A stretch of DNA of 64,000 nt from Craterostigma plantagineum (Eukaryota; Streptophyta; Magnoliopsida; Lamiales; Linderniaceae), in contig JAPQWV010000641.1 of the NCBI GenBank assembly GCA_027422505.1, positions 62,001 to 126,000 on the forward strand, given 5' to 3'. Below are positions 57,326 to 64,000 of this stretch, piece by piece. Numbering within the stretch: position 1 is the first letter of the stretch; each line of letters starts with the position of its first letter. A program made the position numbers and the translations under genes. The notes under the pieces are model-generated. The model saw only the letters and a list, made by a program, of their open reading frames with translations, was not told where the DNA came from and did not search any database.

Positions 57326-58200
57326 GTTAATACTGGTCAATATTTCAATTGAACGACAACATTTTTCGAAGTGAATATGACATTCCTCGAACTGAATGTG
57401 TTATACTATCATAGTGAATATTTACAATATCCCCCGAAGTGGAAAAGGTGAAAGTGAACGAAAAAAATGTTGAGCATAGACCGTTGTCAAGAATAATATT
57501 ATCGTAGCGATTATTGAATCTTTTATACTCACCAAAAGATCTCGTCATTCTTTATAATTCAAGTGAAGAAATTTTGACATAATACCTTGCTCAAAATTGC
57601 AGTATTCATGAAAATCCGTGTCGGAGAAGATATTTATCAAATGTTCATTCGAATATTATGGAGGAAATTGATCAATCGGGATAAAATTTTATCCATGCAA
57701 ATATTTTACGCTTATAACTTTATCTATGCTAAAATTTATATGTCACTCCTCGGCCGTAGTTTGAACTTTTCCTTAATGTTCCTATATTTTCTTTCTGACG
57801 GCACAATTCGAAAAAATCGCGCATGTGAGTGGTGTGAGGGCATAAGATGCTTACTTCATTGGCGAAGATGAAGTTACGTTTTGCGATCACATATTCAAGT
57901 TCAACAATAGCTTTGTCTATGGGCTGGGATCCATGGACAATATTTTACTCATTTAGTTGACAGGAAAGGGGAAGGGAATTCCCTGTCTTCGCTGGGGCGG
58001 GGATGGAGATCTAGTTCCCGTCCCCTGGCCGTCCCGTTTATATCCCTGTGTCAAAATTGTTTCAAAATTGATAACATCGGAGACTAAATTAGTTGACGCA
58101 AAATACCGGGCACTAAATTGGTAGATTTGTAAACTTCAATGACTATTTTGGGATTTTCTCCCATTAATAGCAGCGGCCAATTAAAAGATGTGACGTTATG
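57326..58200. other. AT-rich spacer, no gene
   Basis: Short open frames without motifs. A GGGACGG-rich patch near 57,965-58,030 may be another transposon scrap. Confidence 0.4.
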
Positions 58201-58208
58201 CTTAAAAT

Positions 58209-58551
58209 TAGAGTTGTACGGGCCGACGGGCCGGGATGGCCGTAGCCCGCCACAGGTAGATCTGGCTGGCTTTACCGCCCATTTTAAAAGTAATAATAAA
58301 AAATAATAAAAAATAATAAAAAATAATAAAAATAGGGGAAAATCGAAGACAAGTTGGAAAATACATCTAATTTAATCAACTTGTTTAATATTAATTTATT
58401 TATGTTATTAAAGTACAAATCATAGCTCAAACACTTAAAAATTATTTATATATCTATTCTTCGATATTATATTTTATGGTGGGCCTGCCCGCAGCCTGTC
58501 GGGCCCACTCTCTTGCGCGCCTAAAGGTTTACAGCCCGTTTGACAGTTCTA
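58209..58551. mobile_element. hAT-like MITE 3 (GC-rich ends)
   Basis: Ends TAGAGTTGTACGGGCC and, in reverse, TAGAACTGTCAAACGGGC. Flanks CTTAAAAT (58,201-58,208) and CTTAAAAC (58,552-58,559) form an 8-bp duplication with one change. GC-rich arms and an AT-rich core with repeated AAATAATAA match MITE 2. Confidence 0.78.
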
Positions 58552-58969
58552 CTTAAAACCCAATATAAGTGAAAATTAATGTGTCCTTTTAATCATCTTC
58601 TACCCATGTGATTCCATCTGTAACCAGTGCGTACTTTATCGTGTCTATTTGCTCAGCCAGTTGCACTAACAGCCCGATTTCAATAATTGGGGTTACTTTT
58701 CGCTAATATAAATTTGTGGGCAATATGTTTCGAGACTATACATATTCTGGGCCAGGATGTAATATTTTTAGGGACTCTTTTAAATCTATATAACCGTTTG
58801 TTTCCATCTTAAACTCGCATTGAAAAGAAATCTTTAGATATTTCGTCATTTATTTCGTGCCGACGGTACACGGGTTTCTTGATTCGTTGGTTTCAAATTT
58901 TCTTCGATGACATGTGATTTTTTATAGCTACTGCATCATTCATGTATGGATCGACGATGTCATCGTCTT

Positions 58970-61620
58970 CTATGACGATAGTTGATGGGCTAGATTGACC
59001 TTTGGATCTGGATGGGATGCGTAAAAATTTTCTTAATTATGGAAAATCGTTTGACGACCTAAGAACCCTCATGAACAAGGTACATATTTTGGGTTCGACG
59101 GAACATAGTACGAAAGGATTGATGGAATTGGGGCATTCGATTTTGGGATCGGGATCGACGCTTGTTGCGCATGTATTGAATGGATCGGATCCAATGTCAT
59201 GACGACGATGGCTGCAGCTCTGGGTTCAGGATCGGCGATTGATACAATCATGGAAAACGCGAGACAAAAAGATCGGATCCCATGATGTTGATAACAATGG
59301 CGGCCGATTCATCGGGGGCTTATTTCATGATGAAGACGGGGACAGCGACGACTGATGAGACTATGGAATCTCGGACGGTTGGGCCTAGGGTTTCGAGTAA
59401 CAGGCCTACGGTATCTGGCAACGGGCTGCACCAGTCCGAGCAGGCGCTTAATGCAAAAAGTTCGAATTCTACCATGGCTGAAGATAGGGAACGTTGACTG
59501 ATAGCAAGAAGGTGGATCCGATGCAGAATCCCATGATTCGACCGCAAGTTTTTTTTGCTTCGGTGCTGAAAGGAGAACGATTGGGAACTCGATCATCAAT
59601 GGCCACAAGAAGACGGACACGGTTGGACAGGATTATACGCCACCGGTGTGGTTGGCTGAGGTTGCACCTTCTTGGGAAGTGGCTAAACAGCATTTTGCGA
59701 GGTGGGATTTTACTTTGGTGGGTATTTTTCTGGGCCAAAACCTTACTTCCCCTCCGTGGAACATTTCTTCCGTTCGCAGTGGTGTGGTCTTGTCGAGGTC
59801 AAAGCGACTTTGAATAGTTTTTTTAAGTTCTGATTTGACTCTGATATGGCGATGAATGAGGTTCATGAAGGGGGGGTCTTGGTCTTTGAATGGGCAGCCA
59901 TTATTGCTAGACGTTTGGAGAGCCGGAATCTCGTTTGCGAGGCATGAGATTGTTGAAGTGCAATTGTGGGTCAAATTTTGAATGTGCCGAGTGAGTTTTG
60001 GACTCAACCGAGACTCGGAATCATTGCTAGTGGGTTAAGTGCCCCTTTATTTGCTGATGGCATTACAGTGAGAGGGGATAGGATTGAATTTGCGTTTGTT
60101 TGGGTGATGAAGTCTCTTACGACGTCTTTTCTTGAGAATGTGAATATTAAAATGCCTATGGAAGGGGGAGGGAGTTCGGGGTTATCCCGGCGAGGGTCGA
60201 ATATGAGTGGCGTTCGTCTAGATGCGGACACTGCGATTCTTGGACGCATGGGGAAGTGCGCTGCTCGAAACAAGTTCATAAGCTGAATCGCCACGTATGG
60301 GATCGATTTGGACCGCGTATCTTAGTGCCACGAGAGGTGCACTCTAACAAGTCCTTGGGGGATCATACGGAAGATTGTATTCGTGAGGAAGTTCGCTCAA
60401 TTCAAATTAATCGCCAACAAAAGGGACATCCTCAACAAAAAAGTGACTAGTTCCGGCGGATGATGAGGATGTCCGGGTCTCATCTGGTGGTGTGTATGCG
60501 GGGAGGCCAGTTCTTCGGGATTGCCTAATGCAATATCAGGGCGGCGGCAGCGGGATCAGAATTTTGATGCTCTACGTTCTTTACAGGATGACGATGACTT
60601 TATGGGCCCGAGATGCGGTTGTCCAATGATAGGTATCGGCGCTTGGAACATGCGGGTCTTGCCATTCATGAGGAATCGCGCTTCCGTTATCACTAGAAGT
60701 GTGAGGGATCCTCATTGGCGATGCTCACATGACCTGCTCCTTTTTTGTCATGTGGATGATGTATGTGGGAGTTTTACAGGCGGCTATGAAGAAGTTCTCA
60801 ACTCTGTCAGGACTACATCCCAATCCTGACAAGAGTGAGTTGTTCTTATCTCGTCAGGCAGAGCACTTGACCGAGTAGCTGAAGGACATTACGGGATTCC
60901 CATTGGGTCAATTACCGATTCGTTATGTGGGAGTGCCTCTGCTCACCTCGCGCCTTACTATTGGGGATTGAGACCCTTTGATTGGGAAGGCGGACCCGAG
61001 GATTGGAGCCTGGATGTACCGTTCACTTTCATATGTTGAGAGGGTTCATCTTATTAAGGCCATCCTTCAAGCATTGCATGCTTATTAGTCTGATGTTTTC
61101 TTGTTGCCAATAGGCGTCGTGAGGGATCTGGATATGCATTTTAGACGATTCCTTTGGTGGACCCTCGGCGAAGGTAGATGGTCTGATATTTGCTTGTATG
61201 TGGTTGAAGGAGGACTTGGCATCCGCTCTATTGCGGCTGATAACAGGGCACTATTGTTTAGGCAGATGTGGATTGTGATTACTCGGCCTCCGAATATGAT
61301 GTGGGTGGAATGGCTTTATCGACGTGCTTGCGCTCTCGATCAGCTTGGGATAGAGCGGCTTCGGCTAACGATTCCTGGAGTGGAGGGAGATTCTACAGCT
61401 GAGGCAGGTAACTTGTCCAATGATTACCTTTAGGATCGGGGATGGCTCATGGACGTGTTGCGGAAGGATCCATGGCTGGTGCAACCCTCGCTGTTGGATC
61501 GATTTCCCAGAGGCCCTAGAGCGAAGGGTCTCCCTTCGGATGTCTGATTGTGTGCAGTTATTGATTATCAGAGGTGGAACTGGCCACGATGATCGACGGT
61601 GAAGTATACGGAGATCAGCC
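58970..61620 (+). pseudogene. LINE remnant (DUF4283 gag-like part and RT C-terminal part)
   Basis: The first part (about 59,280-60,450) encodes a DUF4283-like ORF1 with many stops: GPKPYFPSVEHFFRSQWCGL, VKATLNSFFKF and, in a shifted frame, WSLNGQPLLLDVWRAGISF. It is an RNA-binding ORF1 type of plant L1 LINEs. The second part (about 60,720-61,600) encodes the end of a reverse transcriptase: HDLLLFCHVDDV at the place of the FADDLLLF catalytic box, LSGLHPNPDKSELFLS, LPIRYVGVPLLTSRLTIGD and RFLWWTLGEGRWSD. The catalytic Asp pair is altered. Endonuclease and most of the RT are missing between 60,450 and 60,700, so there is an internal deletion. The right end is cut by the LTR at 61,623. Confidence 0.75.
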
Positions 61621-61622
61621 AG

Positions 61623-64000
61623 TGTAATACCCGTGAAATTTTATACGGGGTTTATAAAATAACTAGTAGTGCGCATATTTAGGGACATGTCGTTATATTA
61701 TTCAAAAGAAGAATTCAAACTTTAGGTGAAAAATATAAGTTATAAAAGTTTTAAATTAATTCGAATACCTAATAGGAAAATACCGAAAATAAAATTCGGA
61801 CAATAGAAATTAATTTCGGATTACAGGATTAATTTCTGAAATATATGATTTCGATAAGAGAATGACTAATCCGAAAACTTTACTTAACATGGGAGGTAAA
61901 GGTATTAGCTTGGTCACCTAGTTGTCATTCATTAACAAATTCCCAAGATGTTCATGTATATCTAGTACATGTTAATTAACGAAAACACTCATTGAATAAA
62001 AAGGAAGAATTTACGTGGTTTAATTATGTTTTTGGGTTTGTGTGATACGTGTTCAAGTCGATTTCGAGAATCATATAGCGTATAAGCATGTTTAGGGGAA
62101 TTCAAATATGATTAAGGAAGTTTTCGGTATTAGGACACTTGGGTATTTTTGAATGAGTGAATAAATAGTTGGAATAATTTTCGGGTAGTTACTGTTCTTG
62201 AGACTTGGTATAATTTCGGGTAGATGAGTATTTTCGGGTGTTAGGAAGTTTCCGGGCTTGGATTTTCGAAAGGTATTAGGTGTGATTTTCGAAATAGATT
62301 TTCGATAGGGATTTTGATTCTCAAAACGAGGTTTTCGCAATTTATATCTATAATTATTTTCGAAGTGTAAGCTTCGAAAATTATTTTCGAGATATGTTAA
62401 TTTCGCAATGTATTAGGTTTACGAATTTAAGTGTTCGAGAACTATTTTCGAATTAGATTAAGATTATTTTTTGCAATGTTAAATTTTCGATACTTATGTT
62501 TCGAAATTATTTTCGAACAAGAGAAAGTTTTCGCAATAGGTTGAATTCAGGAAATAGGTTAAGTTAAAAAAATTTTGCAATCGCGGGCCGAAGGTGAGTT
62601 TCGCGGGCTAAAATGTTTTCGCATGTGAGAGGGGAACGATTTTCGTGGACCAAAATTAGGTTTTCGTGGGCCAGAGTGATTTTCGAATAAGAAACGAATT
62701 ACGGGCCAAAATTAATTCTCGCGGACCGATCGATTTTCGCGGGTTGACTCATGTGAGAGGGAGAGAGTTTTTCGCGGGGCTGTTTCGCGGGCCTGACAGC
62801 GGATTTCGCAAATTCGGGCAACCTGATTTTCGATAAACGAAATTGTCGAAACCAATTATCGAAAGGGACTTCGAAAATTATTTTGGAAACTTATATTTCG
62901 AATATTATTTTTGAAACATTCCATTTTTGCAACAGGTGAGATTTATGAATGAGACCTCAGGAAAATAACACATTTTCGCATCATGCCCGATTTTCGAAAC
63001 AACGGTATTTCGAGAATTACTTTCGCAACATGTCCAGTTTTCTATAATAGCCAATAACCTTCCAATTTTTGGAACTTAAATAATTTTTGAAAGGTGCAAT
63101 TCCCGATATTTAGTAGATTTTCGAACTGTATTTATTTTTTAACCCAAAGTTTTTGAAGCACAATATTTTCGATATAGACACATTTTGGAGCGTTGACCTT
63201 TGACTGTTGACCAATGCGTTAGCTTATTAGATCTTGATGCATATGAGAAATTTTGAGCCTTGGGTTAATTTTTTGCGTAAGAATTAGAATATTACTGGGA
63301 GAATTTATTTACAGTACTGCATTTCATTTGTACTGCACGTGCATTTCATGCTGCTATGAGGACGGTTGACCGTGTCGATACGGTGACACCTTAATGTGTC
63401 GATGCGTGGGGTAATTGTGACCGATTTCGGTTGTCGACTCGTGGTGGAGTCTAAGGGTAGTACTAGTGCACCTGACAATTGTATTACTGTCGAGACCATT
63501 TGCATATGAGATACGAGAGGGTCTGTTTGGCGAGAGAGGTGACATGGTAGAGTTAGCCCAGGGAGATCATGTATGCCACCCGAGAACCGATCTCCTGACC
63601 CCTTCCTTAAGTAGGTTTGCGTGAGGTGTCTAGTCTAGCCTGGGGGCCCTGTGGTTGAGATGAGATCTAATTGTGGGATGAGCGTGCATTGCATGGTGAG
63701 GTGTCGGTATCGGGGTTGAGTGTACGTTGTATGTCATGCATTTTATTACCTAATGGGCAATTTGCTCAGTATATATGTGTTGTAGGTACTGAGTCCGACC
63801 GAGGTACGTTACGGCTAAGGCAATCTGGTGGCTGTGCTCCACGAACTATTGATGGTGAGGCGGTACATGGATGAAGACCTGTAGAGCGACGTTAGGGTTT
63901 TTGGCGTTTTGATTTTGGGGCCACGGCCTATGTATAGATATGACTTTGTAAACGACGTTGTAACGTATTAATTTAGGAAAAAGTTTTTGTTGATGGACCT
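61623..64000 (+). repeat. Long Gypsy-type LTR, partial
   Basis: Begins TGTAATACCCGTGAAATTTT, a common start for plant Gypsy LTRs such as Tekay/Del, and goes past the window edge (at least 2.38 kb). No gene is seen in it. Between about 62,060 and 63,180 TTCG words are very frequent, mostly as ATTTTCGAAA or TTTCGCAA forms. The orientation is given by the start and is inferred. Confidence 0.6.

Overview
This is nuclear DNA of a flowering plant. The evidence is spliced genes, a plant DEAH helicase, a plant subtilase, plant Copia, Athila-like Gypsy, Helitron and hAT families, and long AT-rich spacers. The style of the subtilase and of several transposon proteins suggests a eudicot, possibly an asterid, but that is an impression only. 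Only three host genes can be supported: the N-terminal five exons of a DEAH-box RNA helicase (minus strand, running off the left edge), a small secreted TPD1-like gene split by a retrotransposon in its intron (minus strand), and an intact single-exon subtilisin-like protease (plus strand, 53.8-56.1 kb). Almost everything else is transposon sequence in several nested layers.

Layout. 1-1.8 kb: DEAH helicase. 2.1-10.1 kb: an RPA-like fragment, a dead Helitron (Rep plus PIF1 helicase, minus strand) and a second Helitron 3' end with a duplicated PIF1 tail. 10.7-16.2 kb: two degenerate DUF1985-type gene copies, one with a Ulp1-like cysteine protease domain. 16.6-18.8 kb: an uncharacterised transposon-derived reading frame. 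20.2-21.6 kb: a DNA transposon holding a solo LTR. 21.7-27.2 kb: the TPD1-like gene with a decayed Copia element (22,059-27,039) in its intron. 27.5-32.5 kb: hAT-like MITEs, and a long solo LTR inside another DNA element and itself holding a MITE. 32.7-51.3 kb: an 18.6-kb Copia element (32,726-51,334, target duplication GTGTT) whose third ORF is split by a young Athila-like Gypsy element (41,677-49,467). 51.3-52.1 kb: a LINE-like insertion whose target duplication was hit by the Copia. 53.6-56.1 kb: the subtilase, with an (ATC)35 tract touching its start codon. 56.8-61.6 kb: MITEs and a dead LINE. 61.6-64 kb: the start of a long Gypsy-type LTR.

The order of insertion can be read from target duplications. 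The most unusual signals are: (1) a short inverted repeat, ATGTTG-n-CAACAT, scattered at least nine times through the large Copia element and always in the same codon phase when it lies in coding sequence; (2) a noncoding block of about 400-500 bp shared, in the same sense, by this Copia element and the unrelated Gypsy element inside it; (3) the Gypsy element has an open 957-codon gag-protease frame but no reverse transcriptase or integrase, and its LTRs differ by only about 1 %. No CRISPR, rRNA or tRNA gene was seen.
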